Source of the DNA: Algoriphagus kandeliae
GTDB taxonomy: Bacteria > Bacteroidota > Bacteroidia > Cytophagales > Cyclobacteriaceae
Length of the DNA stretch: 64,000 bases
Assembly (NCBI RefSeq): GCF_004571135.1
Contig: NZ_SPSB01000004.1
Coordinates: 186,001 to 250,000 of the forward strand
Direction of reading: 5' to 3'
Made by a program: the position numbers and the translations under genes. The notes beneath the pieces are model-generated. The model did no database searches, had not been told where the DNA came from, and saw only the letters and a program-made list of their open reading frames with translations. Positions 42,995 through 52,737 of the stretch are shown piece after piece. The first letter of the stretch is position 1. The number at the start of each line of letters is the position of its first letter.

Positions 42995-43992
42995 TGGATT
43001 TCCTGAATTTCTTGGATGATTTCATAGATTTCCGGCTGCTCAGTTTTTAAGGATTCATAAACAGCGCTTACTGCCTTCCTGAAAGGCTCTTTGTCAGGAT
43101 AGGAAATAACCACACCGGCCTTTTCCAATTCTTCTAGGGATTTTTTTGTAGAAGCAGCCCAAAGTTCATATTGGTAATCTGCAGACTCATCTGCCGCCTC
43201 CTGAAGCCATTCCTGCTCCTGAGGGCTCAAACTATTCCAAACTTTGGTACTGACGATCACCACATCTGGAAGCGCTGTGTGCTCATCCAAAGAATAATAG
43301 CCGCAAACTTCATAATGCTTGGATGTGTAAAGACTTGGTGGATTGTTTTCGGCACCATCCACAATCCCTTGCTGAAGGGCTGTGTACAATTCTCCATAGG
43401 CGACTGGCGTAGGAGAACCTCCCATGGCTCGAACCATATTGGTTGCCATATTGGATTCCATTACTCGGACCTTCAAACCTTTAAGATCTTCTGGGCTTTC
43501 AATTGGCTTTTCCTTAGAATAAAAACTCCGCTTTCCAGCATCATAATAACAAAGTCCACGCAACCAATATTTTTCACCATCCAAAAGGAGTTTTTTACCA
43601 ATCTCTCCTCGAAGAACTTTGGTTAAATGCTCATCATCTCTAAATAAAAAAGGAACTCCTAACACCTGCATCATTGGAGCAAAGCCTTCCAAAGCTGCCG
43701 AAGAAACCTTGGTCATTCCCAAGCTCCCGATTTGAAGAAGTTCTACCAATTCCCTTTCTGTACCCAATTGTTGATTTGGGTAAACCTTGATTTTCAATTT
43801 TCCTCCTGACTTTTCCTCCACACGCTTTGCCAAGAAAAGCATTGCCTCATGCACAGGATGGGAAGTAACCAAAGCATGTCCCATTTTGATAACTCGCACA
43901 TCAGAAGGACCGCTGCAGGAAACTGCAATCGCAATTGAAAACAAAAGAATCCAAAATGCCTTTCTCGCCTGCATTAATCGAATTTTACTCAT
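42991..43992 (-). CDS. dctP: TRAP transporter substrate-binding lipoprotein (DctP)
   Basis: From the ATG at 43992 the protein has 333 residues. A lipobox IAIAVSC places the cysteine near residue 26, so it is tethered in the periplasm rather than free. The DctP features are visible: MGHALVTSHPVHEA, LKIKVYPNQQLGTERELVELLQIG, GLKVRVMESNMATNMVRAMGG and PVAYGELYTALQQGIVDGAENN. The family contains sugar-acid binding proteins, consistent with the divergent uxaA and uxaB. A GTG at 44007 is also in frame but less likely. Confidence 0.92.
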   Translation of the reverse strand: MSKIRLMQARKAFWILLFSIAIAVSCSGPSDVRVIKMGHALVTSHPVHEAMLFLAKRVEEKSGGKLKIKVYPNQQLGTERELVELLQIGSLGMTKVSSAALEGFAPMMQVLGVPFLFRDDEHLTKVLRGEIGKKLLLDGEKYWLRGLCYYDAGKRSFYSKEKPIESPEDLKGLKVRVMESNMATNMVRAMGGSPTPVAYGELYTALQQGIVDGAENNPPSLYTSKHYEVCGYYSLDEHTALPDVVIVSTKVWNSLSPQEQEWLQEAADESADYQYELWAASTKKSLEELEKAGVVISYPDKEPFRKAVSAVYESLKTEQPEIYEIIQEIQEIQ

Positions 43993-44162
43993 CAAACAAT
44001 AATACACTTTTTAAAAGACTATTGGCAGTAGAATTATATGATCGTATTGCGATTGGCTCCCATCTCAAATAATCCTCCAAAGGATTGTCTAATTCCACCA
44101 TACTTTATTTTTCTCAAAAGCCTTCTATCTTGCTTTGTCATTTTACCCCAACAAAGCCCAAA

Positions 44163-45803
44163 ATGAAAATCAGAAGTTTGCAGATTGATCCTTTAGACAA
44201 TGTACAAGTTGCTCTCCAAGATTTATATAAAGGAGATTCAATTGAAACTGAAAAGGAAAAGGTTGTGCTCCAAGATGATATTCCGGCAAAACACAAATTT
44301 GCTTTGCAGGACCTGAAACCAGGGGAATCGGTAATCATGTATGGGGTTTTGGTGGGAAAAGTAACAGCATCCATTCCAAAAGGGGGGCTCCTAACAACTG
44401 AAAACATCAAACATGATAGTGCCCAATACGGAAGAAGAAATATAAAGTATACCTGGAATCCTCCACAAACCGATCGATTTGAAAACAGAACTTTTGATGG
44501 GTTTCATCGATCTGACGGGCAAGTTGGGACTGCCAATTATTGGCTGGTCATTCCATTGGTGTTTTGTGAGAATAGAAATGTAGAGGTGATCCGAAATGCA
44601 TTTTTAGAAGAATTAGGTTACGCTAAACCCAACCCTTTCAAAAGCTTGGTTAAAGGGCTTGTTAATGAATTTCAAAGTGGTAAAAAAGAGTCCGAGACCA
44701 AATTGGAGACTTTTTCAAATTCTACTAATCGGCAATTATTTCCAAATGTAGATGGGATCAAATTTTTATCCCATCAAGGAGGATGTGGGGGAACCCGGCA
44801 AGATGCGGAAGCCCTTTGCGCTTTGTTGGCCGGATATATCCACAATCCCAATGTGGCAGGTGCCACGGTCTTGAGTTTGGGATGTCAACATGCCCAAGCG
44901 GATATTTTGAAAGAAAAACTTTACCAATTCAATCCTGATTTTGATAAGCCTTTGCATGTCTTTGAGCAGCAAAAAGAGGGAACGGAATCCGAGCTTTTAG
45001 CGAAGGCAATTGAAAAAACATTTTGGGGATTGGTTGCTGCCAATAAAATCCAGAGAAAACCTGCTCCTCTTAGCAAACTATGTATTGGCTTGGAATGCGG
45101 GGGTTCGGATGGTTTTTCCGGTATTTCAGCAAATCCGGTTCTAGGCCATGTTTCAGATTTGGTGGTGAGTTTGGGTGGAAAAGCCGTACTCTCAGAATTC
45201 CCTGAACTTTGTGGCGTAGAACAAAATCTAATAGACCGCTGCGTGGATGACCAAACCGCCGATCGATTCACAGAGTTGATGCGAGCTTATGCTTATGCAG
45301 CAGAAAAAGTCGGTTCGGGATTCGATATGAATCCTTCCCCTGGCAATATAAAAGATGGCCTAATCACGGATGCAATCAAATCCTGTGGTGCTGCAAAAAA
45401 AGGTGGTACTTCTCCCGTCGCTGATGTACTCGATTATGGAGAGTATGTAAAAAAATCCGGACTGACTCTTCTTTGTACTCCCGGAAATGATGTGGAAAGC
45501 ACAACCGCTATGGCAGGTTCAGGCTGTACTATCATTCTCTTTACCACTGGACTTGGCACCCCAACAGGAAACCCCATTACACCTGTGATCAAAGTTTCAA
45601 GTAACAATCAATTAGCTAGACGAATGCCTGATATTATTGATTTTGATGCCGGAGCCATTATTTCAGGAGAAAAGACAATAGAGGAAATGGGGAAAGAATT
45701 ACTGGAAGAAATCATACAGGTTGCAAGCGGAAAAAAACCCACGAAAGCAATGGATTTAGGACAGGATGACTTTATTCCTTGGAAGCGGGGTGTTTCTCTC
45801 TAA
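44163..45803 (+). CDS. uxaA: Altronate dehydratase (UxaA)
   Basis: The enzyme converts D-altronate to 2-keto-3-deoxygluconate in galacturonate breakdown. The protein from the ATG at 44163 has 546 residues, with an N-terminal SAF domain (residues 1-90) and the large C-terminal domain with FDGFHRSDGQVGTANYWLVIP, SHQGGCGGTRQDAEALC, LGLECGGSDGFSG and GSGCTIILF segments; the conserved cysteines may hold a metal. An upstream in-frame ATG at 44085 gives an unlikely leader. It ends 4 bases before uxaB. Confidence 0.93.
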   Translation: MKIRSLQIDPLDNVQVALQDLYKGDSIETEKEKVVLQDDIPAKHKFALQDLKPGESVIMYGVLVGKVTASIPKGGLLTTENIKHDSAQYGRRNIKYTWNPPQTDRFENRTFDGFHRSDGQVGTANYWLVIPLVFCENRNVEVIRNAFLEELGYAKPNPFKSLVKGLVNEFQSGKKESETKLETFSNSTNRQLFPNVDGIKFLSHQGGCGGTRQDAEALCALLAGYIHNPNVAGATVLSLGCQHAQADILKEKLYQFNPDFDKPLHVFEQQKEGTESELLAKAIEKTFWGLVAANKIQRKPAPLSKLCIGLECGGSDGFSGISANPVLGHVSDLVVSLGGKAVLSEFPELCGVEQNLIDRCVDDQTADRFTELMRAYAYAAEKVGSGFDMNPSPGNIKDGLITDAIKSCGAAKKGGTSPVADVLDYGEYVKKSGLTLLCTPGNDVESTTAMAGSGCTIILFTTGLGTPTGNPITPVIKVSSNNQLARRMPDIIDFDAGAIISGEKTIEEMGKELLEEIIQVASGKKPTKAMDLGQDDFIPWKRGVSL

Positions 45804-45807
45804 TCAA

Positions 45808-47196
45808 ATGAATTCAAGTGAGCCTATAGAAATACTCCAAATTGGAAACGGGAATTTCCTCCGTGGTTTCGTGGATTGGATGATTCAAGTGGCTGATGAA
45901 AAAGGTGTTTTCAATGGAAAAATCCACAGTGTACAAATTCACTCCAAACAAGCCGATCCTAGGATGCAGCAACAAAACAACCGCTTTCATGTTTGGGAAG
46001 CTGGGATTGAAAATGGGAGAAAGGTCAGCCGGCTCAAGGAAATAAATTGTATCGCCGCGTATTCCTGTGTAAAAGAAGACTTTCAGAGTTTTTTAAAAAT
46101 TGCCGAAAATCCTCATTTAAAATTTGTCATTTCAAACACTACAGAAGCGGGAATTGTAACTAATCCTGAGGATGAGAATTTTGAAAATATTCCAACTACA
46201 TTTCCGGGGAAACTGACCCAACTGCTTTGGCGACGATATCTGCATTTTGATGGAAATCATGAAAAAGGATTAATCTTTTTACCCTGCGAACTCATCGAAA
46301 AGAATGGTCAGGAATTAAAAAAATGCATCCAATGGTATGCGAAAATCTGGAAATTAGAAGAGGATTTTTCTTTATGGTTGGATCAGGCCTGTACTTTCTG
46401 CGATACTTTGGTGGATCGAATTGTCCCGGGTTTCCCAAAAGAAAATTATTCTGAAATTCAGCCTCAACTTCATTTTCCAGATGAGCTACTAGTCATGGCG
46501 GAACCCTTCCATTTTTGGGCTATCCAAGGTCCAGACTGGTTACAGAAGATTTTCCCATTGGATATAGCAGGCTTGAATGTCAAATTCGTAAAAGACCTGA
46601 CTCCCTACCGAACTCGAAAAGTCCGAATTCTAAACGGAGCGCATACGGCTTTAGTCCCTTTTGCCTTTCTTCAAGGTTTCAGAACGGTTAGGGAATGTTT
46701 GGAAAATCCCGAAATAGAAAATTGGCTAAAGGCTGTCTTATTCGAAGAAGTCATTCCAACTCTCGATGGGGATAAAGATGAATTAGAGACTTATGCTAAT
46801 GAAATCTTGGAACGCTTTGCCAATCCATTCATCCGACATGAACTTCAATCTATCGCTCTGAATAGCATATCAAAATTCAAGGTTCGGGTCCTTCCCTCTA
46901 TTCTAGCTTTTCATCAAAAATGCGGAAACTGGCCGAAAAAGCTTTGTGAGGCTTTTGCAGCCACCTTCATTTTCTATAAAGGTGAATTCAAAGGGACTTC
47001 TCTTCCCCTAAATGATCTTGCATCAGTCACAGATTTTTTTAAACAGGCTTGGAAAAATCCGGACGAAAATAAAGTCATTGAAGAAGTTTTGGGAAACACA
47101 GAACTGTGGGGTGAAGATTTAAACTCCTATCCAAGTTTGAAATCTCATCTGACCCAATCTTTGGAAAAATTAAAGCAGAAACTAGACAGATTTTAA
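45808..47196 (+). CDS. uxaB: Tagaturonate reductase/altronate oxidoreductase (UxaB family)
   Basis: The NAD-dependent enzyme interconverts tagaturonate and altronate. The 462-residue protein starts with EILQIGNGNFLRGFVDWMI, the dinucleotide-binding region, and has KVRILNGAHTALVPFAFL, the mannitol dehydrogenase family active-site segment with the catalytic lysine and histidine. ATG at 45808 follows the uxaA stop by 4 bases. Its end overlaps the convergent peptidase gene by 15 bases. uxaC, kdgK and kdgA are not in the window. Confidence 0.93.
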   Translation: MNSSEPIEILQIGNGNFLRGFVDWMIQVADEKGVFNGKIHSVQIHSKQADPRMQQQNNRFHVWEAGIENGRKVSRLKEINCIAAYSCVKEDFQSFLKIAENPHLKFVISNTTEAGIVTNPEDENFENIPTTFPGKLTQLLWRRYLHFDGNHEKGLIFLPCELIEKNGQELKKCIQWYAKIWKLEEDFSLWLDQACTFCDTLVDRIVPGFPKENYSEIQPQLHFPDELLVMAEPFHFWAIQGPDWLQKIFPLDIAGLNVKFVKDLTPYRTRKVRILNGAHTALVPFAFLQGFRTVRECLENPEIENWLKAVLFEEVIPTLDGDKDELETYANEILERFANPFIRHELQSIALNSISKFKVRVLPSILAFHQKCGNWPKKLCEAFAATFIFYKGEFKGTSLPLNDLASVTDFFKQAWKNPDENKVIEEVLGNTELWGEDLNSYPSLKSHLTQSLEKLKQKLDRF

Positions 47197-47949
47197 GGTG
47201 ATAGGATCCTGCTGAAGTAATCGAACCAAGGCTCGATATAACTCAGGCTTTCTAGCTTTGAACAATTCTGACCGTTCGAAAAAGTTTTCCAATGCCACCG
47301 CGAAGAATTCATGAGAGTCCTCCCCTCCTCTTTCACGAAAAAAGTAATCTATCCCTGTTCTGATAAGCTTCTGCTCCTCGTCTGCTAACTCTTGATATTC
47401 CGTCCAAATAACCGGATGAAAAAAATCGCTTTCCCCATTGTAGCGGATCTGATTCTCCAGCTTCAAAGCATGTGCTACTTCATGAATACCCAAATTCACA
47501 CCGTCTTCATAATCTGCCAGACCTCTTGCAAAACAAGACCAGGAAAGGACGATAATTCCCAAGCGGGGATTAACTTCTCCACGATGATATGCTTTAGAAA
47601 TATTGGAGAAATAAGTATCAGGATAAACCAGAATCTTCTTGAAATGCCGAAGCTGAACATTGGGATAGCCAAAGGTGACTTGAACAATCGTCGCACCAAT
47701 CAGCACTTTCATCTCGGAAGTAATTTCTAGGAGATTACCTCGAGCGACAAACTTTTTATCAGTTAAAAGGTATTCAAGTCTTTGTTTGAATTCTTTCTGG
47801 TGGGTTAATCTGAGTTGGGAATAATATGGGAAGTATTTATTTAAAACTTCAACTTCTTCCTTATTTAGGCGGTGATGAAAAATTGCTCGCCAAATTCTCC
47901 AAATACTTTCAGAGACAAAACTTAGTAATTCAATAAAAAACATAAACAA
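47182..47949 (-). CDS. MtfA-like zinc-dependent peptidase (M90 family)
   Basis: The 255-residue protein has HEVAH at residues 156-160 within GIHEVAHALKLEN, the HExxH metal site of the MtfA group (peptidase family M90), and a later Glu-rich helix (HEFFAVALENFFE) that could supply the third ligand. In enterobacteria MtfA acts as an aminopeptidase linked to glucose uptake control; the role here is not known. The N-terminus has a short hydrophobic stretch. It lies after the rny terminator, so it is probably independently transcribed. Confidence 0.85.
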   Translation of the reverse strand: MFMFFIELLSFVSESIWRIWRAIFHHRLNKEEVEVLNKYFPYYSQLRLTHQKEFKQRLEYLLTDKKFVARGNLLEITSEMKVLIGATIVQVTFGYPNVQLRHFKKILVYPDTYFSNISKAYHRGEVNPRLGIIVLSWSCFARGLADYEDGVNLGIHEVAHALKLENQIRYNGESDFFHPVIWTEYQELADEEQKLIRTGIDYFFRERGGEDSHEFFAVALENFFERSELFKARKPELYRALVRLLQQDPITLKSV

Positions 47950-47950
47950 A

Positions 47951-47984
47951 TAAAAAAAAGGTAGCTGTTATTCCAACTACCTTT
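47951..47984 (-). terminator. Terminator of the pheT-zapA-rny operon
   Basis: On the minus strand AAAGGTAG (plus 47977-47984) pairs with CTACCTTT (plus 47957-47964) around a 12-base loop, followed by a T-run. It lies 12 bases after the rny stop. Confidence 0.85.
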
Positions 47985-47996
47985 CTAATCTATTTT

Positions 47997-49562
47997 TTAT
48001 CGTGCGTAATTCACGGCTCGCATTTCACGAATTACTGTGATTTTTATTTGACCTGGATACTGCATTTCCTTCTCAATTTTCTGTGAAATGTCGAAGGAAA
48101 GCTTGCTTGCAGTTTGATCATCTACATTTTCAGCATCTACCAAGACGCGTAATTCACGACCTGCCTGCATCGCAAAACACTTATTTACCCCATCAAAGCC
48201 AAGTGCCAATTCTTCTAGCTCTTTAAGGCGCTTGATGTAGCTATCCATGATTTCGCGACGTGCTCCTGGTCTTGAACCAGATATAGCATCGGAGGCTTGA
48301 ACGATTGGTGAAATCATTGAAGTCATCTCAATTTCATCGTGGTGCGCTCCAATAGCATTGCAAACTTCAGGGTGCTCCTTGTATCGCTTGGCCAATTCCA
48401 TTCCTAGAATAGCATGCGGAAGTTCCTGCTCTTCATGCCATACCTTCCCAATGTCATGCAGCAATCCTGCACGCTTGGCAAGCTTGGCATTAAGGCCCAT
48501 TTCTGCAGCCATGATAGCCGCCAACTTCGCTGTTTCTTTAGAGTGCTGAAGCAAGTTCTGACCATAAGAAGATCGGAATCTCATTCGGCCCACCATCTTG
48601 ATCAATTCAGGGTGTAATCCATGAACTCCCAAATCGATACAGGTTCGCTCACCGATTTCAACAATCTCCTCTTCAATATTCTTTTCGGTTTTCGCAACCA
48701 CCTCCTCAATTCGAGCAGGGTGAATTCGACCATCCTGAACCAAGCGGTGAAGAGATAATCGAGCGATCTCTCTTCTTACAGGATCAAAGCCTGAGATAAT
48801 GATCGCTTCAGGCGTATCGTCAACGATAATCTCAACCCCAGTCGCAGCTTCCAAAGCTCGGATATTTCTACCTTCCCTACCGATGATTTTACCTTTGATA
48901 TCATCGCTTTCTATATTGAAAACAGAGACACAGTTTTCGATGGCATGCTCAGTAGCTGTGCGCTGAATGGTATCCAAAACAATCTTCTTGGCTTGTTTGG
49001 TGGCAGATAGTTTTGCCTCATCCAAAATGTCTTTGATACGGGAAGATGCTTTACTTTGCGCCTCGTCAGTAAGCATCTGCACCAATTGATCCCGTGCTTC
49101 TTCACGAGTCAATCCGGCAATTTTTTCAAGATCTGCAATTCGCTGATTGGTCACCCGATCGAGCTCATCCTTTTTCACTTTTACAGCATGAAGTTGAGCA
49201 TCCAGATTTTCCTTCTTACTATCCAATTCAGCTTCTTTTCGCTTTACTTGCTCCAGTTCCTTGGATAGCTGTTGCTCACGCTGCTTCAGTTTGTTTTCAT
49301 TGGTGATGATGATGTTTTTCTTGTGCGATACTTCCTCATCAAACTCAGCTTTGAGCTTCAAGTACTTCTCTTTGGCTTCTAGGATTTTATCCTTCTTGAT
49401 AGACTCTGCAGAAATCTCTGCCTCCCGCAACATGGACTTGACCTTTTCTTTGGTCTCCTCCTCTAATTTTTGATGCTTATTTTTTATCAAAACGCTCGCT
49501 AGCGCTGCACCTGCGCCAAGACCTACCAGGCCGGCCAGGATGATATATAACACTTCTCCCAT
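47997..49562 (-). CDS. rny: Ribonuclease Y
   Basis: RNase Y is a membrane-anchored endoribonuclease that initiates mRNA decay. The 521-residue protein has an N-terminal membrane helix (1-25, with [13 protein letters not shown]), a long coiled coil (30-200), a KH domain ([19 protein letters not shown]) and an HD domain with LLHDIGK near residue 368. It is the last gene of the pheT-coiled coil-zapA-rny operon, a conserved order in Bacteroidota. Confidence 0.96.
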   Translation of the reverse strand: MGEVLYIILAGLVGLGAGAALASVLIKNKHQKLEEETKEKVKSMLREAEISAESIKKDKILEAKEKYLKLKAEFDEEVSHKKNIIITNENKLKQREQQLSKELEQVKRKEAELDSKKENLDAQLHAVKVKKDELDRVTNQRIADLEKIAGLTREEARDQLVQMLTDEAQSKASSRIKDILDEAKLSATKQAKKIVLDTIQRTATEHAIENCVSVFNIESDDIKGKIIGREGRNIRALEAATGVEIIVDDTPEAIIISGFDPVRREIARLSLHRLVQDGRIHPARIEEVVAKTEKNIEEEIVEIGERTCIDLGVHGLHPELIKMVGRMRFRSSYGQNLLQHSKETAKLAAIMAAEMGLNAKLAKRAGLLHDIGKVWHEEQELPHAILGMELAKRYKEHPEVCNAIGAHHDEIEMTSMISPIVQASDAISGSRPGARREIMDSYIKRLKELEELALGFDGVNKCFAMQAGRELRVLVDAENVDDQTASKLSFDISQKIEKEMQYPGQIKITVIREMRAVNYAR

Positions 49563-49631
49563 AGGTATTTTGGTATTTATTTGACCTGTCGGGAATCCTA
49601 AAAATTCGGTAAATCAGTGGGAATTCAACAA

Positions 49632-49916
49632 TTATAACGCTTGGGAAAGCAAGGAATTGATTTGGGCTAAACTGGCTCTGATATGCTCACTATCTTCTGT
49701 ATTTACCTCATTGGTTTCCAATGACTCCACCATGCAGTCAAAGGCTACCATTGCCAGTAAATCCTGATTATCATCAAGTCCAAATTCCGATTTATATTTC
49801 CTCAGCTTCTCATTTATCAACTTGCCCGCATGCCGAATTTTGGCTTCATCTTCCGCTTTTACCCGCATAGGATATTCCCGGTCACCGATTTTGATGCGTA
49901 TAGCAAGAGTCTCCAT
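49632..49916 (-). CDS. zapA: Cell division protein ZapA
   Basis: The 94-residue protein has the ZapA pattern IRIKIGDREYPMRV followed by a long helical part (LINEKLRKYKSEFG, LLAMVAFDCMVESLE). ZapA crosslinks FtsZ filaments at the division ring. The start abuts the stop of the small coiled-coil protein gene directly. Confidence 0.9.
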   Translation of the reverse strand: METLAIRIKIGDREYPMRVKAEDEAKIRHAGKLINEKLRKYKSEFGLDDNQDLLAMVAFDCMVESLETNEVNTEDSEHIRASLAQINSLLSQAL

Positions 49917-50201
49917 TTATTCAGATAAATAGGTGATCAGTTGATCAATCTGTTGTATATAATTATTGATTAATTCACTCATTTCGGCCGAATCCTCCGG
50001 ATTCACCGTACGGTTATCCACAATGTTACTAATTTTAATTTTATTTTTAAAATCCTCAATCGCCTGCTCTTTCTGGTCCAAATCAGCTTCCATTTGCGCC
50101 AATTTATCTTTCAATTGACGGTTTTCATCAGACATTTCAGCCAGCTTTAGACTTGCCTGTCTCGCCAATTTTTCCAGTTTTTGCAGTTCTTCGTGAATCA
50201 T
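49917..50201 (-). CDS. Small coiled-coil protein (ZapB-like in position)
   Basis: The 94-residue acidic protein is almost entirely heptad-rich (for example LEKLARQASLKLAEMSDENRQ, then LKDKLAQMEADLDQKEQAI). It lies between pheT (3 bases away) and zapA (adjacent). A division or FtsZ-ring role like ZapB is plausible from shape and neighbour, but I see no proof. Confidence 0.75.
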   Translation of the reverse strand: MIHEELQKLEKLARQASLKLAEMSDENRQLKDKLAQMEADLDQKEQAIEDFKNKIKISNIVDNRTVNPEDSAEMSELINNYIQQIDQLITYLSE

Positions 50202-50204
50202 TTT

Positions 50205-52619
50205 TTAACTTCTAATGACGGCCCCTACTTCATTTTGGAAAGCCTCCATTAATTTATGCATTGTTTTATCAATTACCTTGTCGGTCAGGGTTTTTTCCTG
50301 ATCCTGTAAGTGGAAACTCAAAGCATAAGCTTTCTTTCCGGCTTCGATTTTATCTCCTTGATAAACATCAAACACACCAATACGCTGAAGAAGTTTCCCT
50401 CCTGCCTTCAAGGCCACTTGCTTCACTTGATCATAGCTGATGGATTTATCCAAAACCAAAGACAAGTCCCTTCTTACCTCGGGAAACTTGGAGATTTCCT
50501 GGTATTTCTTCAAGCCTGAAGCCTTCTTGCAAAGCAAATCCCAATTCAAATCCGCAAACCAAACTTCTTGTCTTACTTCGGCAAGTTTCAGCAAGGAATC
50601 ATCAACAAGACCTAGCGTACCCAATTCCTTTTGGCCAAGCATTAGTCGAAGACCATAATTAAAGGGCGCGCTTTCCACCATCTGCACTTCGCTAACTTCA
50701 AGGTTTAACTTTTCCAATACCTTCTCTACTGTGGAATACAAATCTGCAAAACCGAAAGGCTTGGAAGATTCAATCCAACTTTCAGCAGAACGATTTCCGG
50801 AGTGAAAAATTGCCAATCGTCTTCCCTCTTGGTAACCTTCTTCGGTTTTTTGGTAAACCGTTCCAAACTCAAATAATTTCAAATCCGTCTGACGTCGGTT
50901 GATGTTATGAGCCAAAACTTCCAATCCGCTGAAAAGCAAGCTCTGACGCATCACACCCAAATCCTCACTCAACTTGTTGTAAATTTCAACATTTAAGGAT
51001 GGATCCAAGAACCCGGATTTTTCAGAATAAAGTGGCTTCGTCAAGCTATTGGTGATTATCTCATGATAGCCTTGGGAACCCAAGATTTCTGAAAGTCGGT
51101 ATTGAAGCTTATTGAGATCCTTGACCGGATGCTCTGCGAGGTAATCGGTTTTCAGATTCTCAGAAAGTTCCACTTGCTGAAAACCATAAATCCTCAAAAT
51201 CTCCTCAATGATATCCGCCTCTCGAGTTACATCCACTCGATAAGGTTTTACGATTGCTGTGAACCCCTTATCAGTTTCATTTTTTACCTGAATATCAAGC
51301 CCTTCCAGAATTGATTTCACTTGAGCAGGATCGATTTTCTTCCCAATCAATCTATTGATATGTCCATACTCCACCAGCACTTCAAAGTCAGCAACAGGCT
51401 CAGGGTAGATGTCGATGATTTCAGAGCAAACTTTTCCGCCAGCAATTTCCTGCAATAATTTCACTGCCTGCTTCAAAGCATAAACAGGCATATTTGGATC
51501 AGTTCCTCTCTCAAATCGGAAGGAAGCATCCGTCTTCAATCCATGAAATTGAGCACCTTTACGAATCACATCCGGGGCGAAGTAGGCTGATTCCAAGAAA
51601 ATAGAGGTTGTTTGCTCTGTCACACCAGAGCCAATTCCTCCAAAAATCCCCGCAATACACATCCCACCATTCGGGTCGCAAATCATCAACTCTTCTCCGG
51701 ACAGCTTTCGCTCTTTTTCATCCAAAGTCACAAATGGACTGTCTTTTGAGAGTTTTTTGACGATTACCTTTCCTCCGGCAATCTTATCGGCGTCAAAGGC
51801 ATGCAACGGCTGACCCAAGTCATGCAAAATGAAATTCGTAATGTCCACTACGTTATTGATGGGCTCCATATCCAAAGACTTCAAGAAGTCCTGAAGCCAT
51901 TTAGGAGATGGACCAACTTTCAAATTGGTAATTGTAATGCCAGCATAACGAGGGCAATCCTTAGAATCCTCCACGGTCACAGAAATTGCCGGACCGGATG
52001 TTTCAACTTGAATTTCAGGTTCCTGATTGATGCACAATTCCCTTCCTAGCAAGGCTTTCAAATCTCGGGCTACACCTAAATGAGAAGCAGCATCTGCTCG
52101 GTTAGGAGTAAGACCAATTTCTAAAACATAATCCTTTGTTACAGGAAATAGCTCTGTAGCTGGAGTTCCATTAGGCAAATCGGCATCTAAAACCATAATA
52201 CCATCATGGCTGCTTCCCAGCCCCAACTCATCCTCAGCACAGATCATTCCCTCGGATACCTGACCCCTAATTTTGGCTTTCTTAATGGTAAAGGACTCTC
52301 CTTCGGTTGGATATAGTGTCGAGCCTACGGTGGCTACCAAAACTTTTTGCCCTGCTGCCACATTGGGAGCACCACAAACGATATGTGAAGGAGTATCTGA
52401 ACCAATATCTACAGTGGTAATACTTAGTTTATCCGCATCAGGGTGTTTTTCACAAGTCAAAACCTCCCCAATTACAATTCCTTCCAAGCCTCCGGGAATA
52501 GAAATAAATTCCTCAATCCCTTCCACTTCCAATCCTGATTGGGTGAGTAGACTGCCTATTTCCTCTGGGGACTCAGTAAGTGCAATGTATTTTTTTAATC
52601 GATTGATTGAAATTTTCAT
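50205..52619 (-). CDS. pheT: Phenylalanine-tRNA ligase beta subunit
   Basis: PheT is the beta subunit of the tetrameric synthetase. The 804-residue protein begins MKISINRLKKYIALTESPEE; the EMAP/tRNA-binding-like domain (GIVIGEVLTCEKHPDADKLS), B3/B4 editing domain, B5 domain and C-terminal FDX-ACB-like domain (PEVRRDLSLVLD) follow in order. The ATG at 52619 is preferred; a longer reading from 52640 would start inside a palindrome. pheS is not in the window. Confidence 0.96.
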   Translation of the reverse strand: MKISINRLKKYIALTESPEEIGSLLTQSGLEVEGIEEFISIPGGLEGIVIGEVLTCEKHPDADKLSITTVDIGSDTPSHIVCGAPNVAAGQKVLVATVGSTLYPTEGESFTIKKAKIRGQVSEGMICAEDELGLGSSHDGIMVLDADLPNGTPATELFPVTKDYVLEIGLTPNRADAASHLGVARDLKALLGRELCINQEPEIQVETSGPAISVTVEDSKDCPRYAGITITNLKVGPSPKWLQDFLKSLDMEPINNVVDITNFILHDLGQPLHAFDADKIAGGKVIVKKLSKDSPFVTLDEKERKLSGEELMICDPNGGMCIAGIFGGIGSGVTEQTTSIFLESAYFAPDVIRKGAQFHGLKTDASFRFERGTDPNMPVYALKQAVKLLQEIAGGKVCSEIIDIYPEPVADFEVLVEYGHINRLIGKKIDPAQVKSILEGLDIQVKNETDKGFTAIVKPYRVDVTREADIIEEILRIYGFQQVELSENLKTDYLAEHPVKDLNKLQYRLSEILGSQGYHEIITNSLTKPLYSEKSGFLDPSLNVEIYNKLSEDLGVMRQSLLFSGLEVLAHNINRRQTDLKLFEFGTVYQKTEEGYQEGRRLAIFHSGNRSAESWIESSKPFGFADLYSTVEKVLEKLNLEVSEVQMVESAPFNYGLRLMLGQKELGTLGLVDDSLLKLAEVRQEVWFADLNWDLLCKKASGLKKYQEISKFPEVRRDLSLVLDKSISYDQVKQVALKAGGKLLQRIGVFDVYQGDKIEAGKKAYALSFHLQDQEKTLTDKVIDKTMHKLMEAFQNEVGAVIRS

Positions 52620-52634
52620 AAAATCTGAAATTGA

Positions 52635-52648
52635 GTGCATGCATGCAC
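52635..52648. promoter_or_regulatory. 14-bp perfect palindrome upstream of pheT
   Basis: GTGCATGCATGCAC is its own reverse complement and lies 15-29 bases before the pheT ATG, close to where the ribosome binds. It could be an operator or a leader hairpin. Chance is not excluded. Confidence 0.45.
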
Positions 52649-52661
52649 GCTATTCAATAAA

Positions 52662-52681
52662 GAAAAAGGGTTCGTAAACCC
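52662..52681 (-). terminator. Short terminator or attenuator in the pheT leader
   Basis: On the minus strand GGGTT and AACCC close a TACG tetraloop (plus 52668-52681) and are followed by five T residues. It could end the upstream radC-DUF1684 transcript, or attenuate the transcript from the predicted promoter at 52704-52711. Confidence 0.55.
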
Positions 52682-52703
52682 CGATTTTCAAAGTAAATGA
52701 CCA

Positions 52704-52711
52704 CAAATTTA
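52704..52711 (-). promoter_or_regulatory. Predicted pheT -7 box
   Basis: On the minus strand TAAATTTG matches TAnnTTTG and is identical to the boxes of sdhC and rpsT. A TTG at -33 is not evident. The start near 52697 would give a 78-base leader containing the short hairpin and the palindrome. Confidence 0.4.
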
Positions 52712-52737
52712 AGGGATTTAAATGAGGCCGAAACTGA

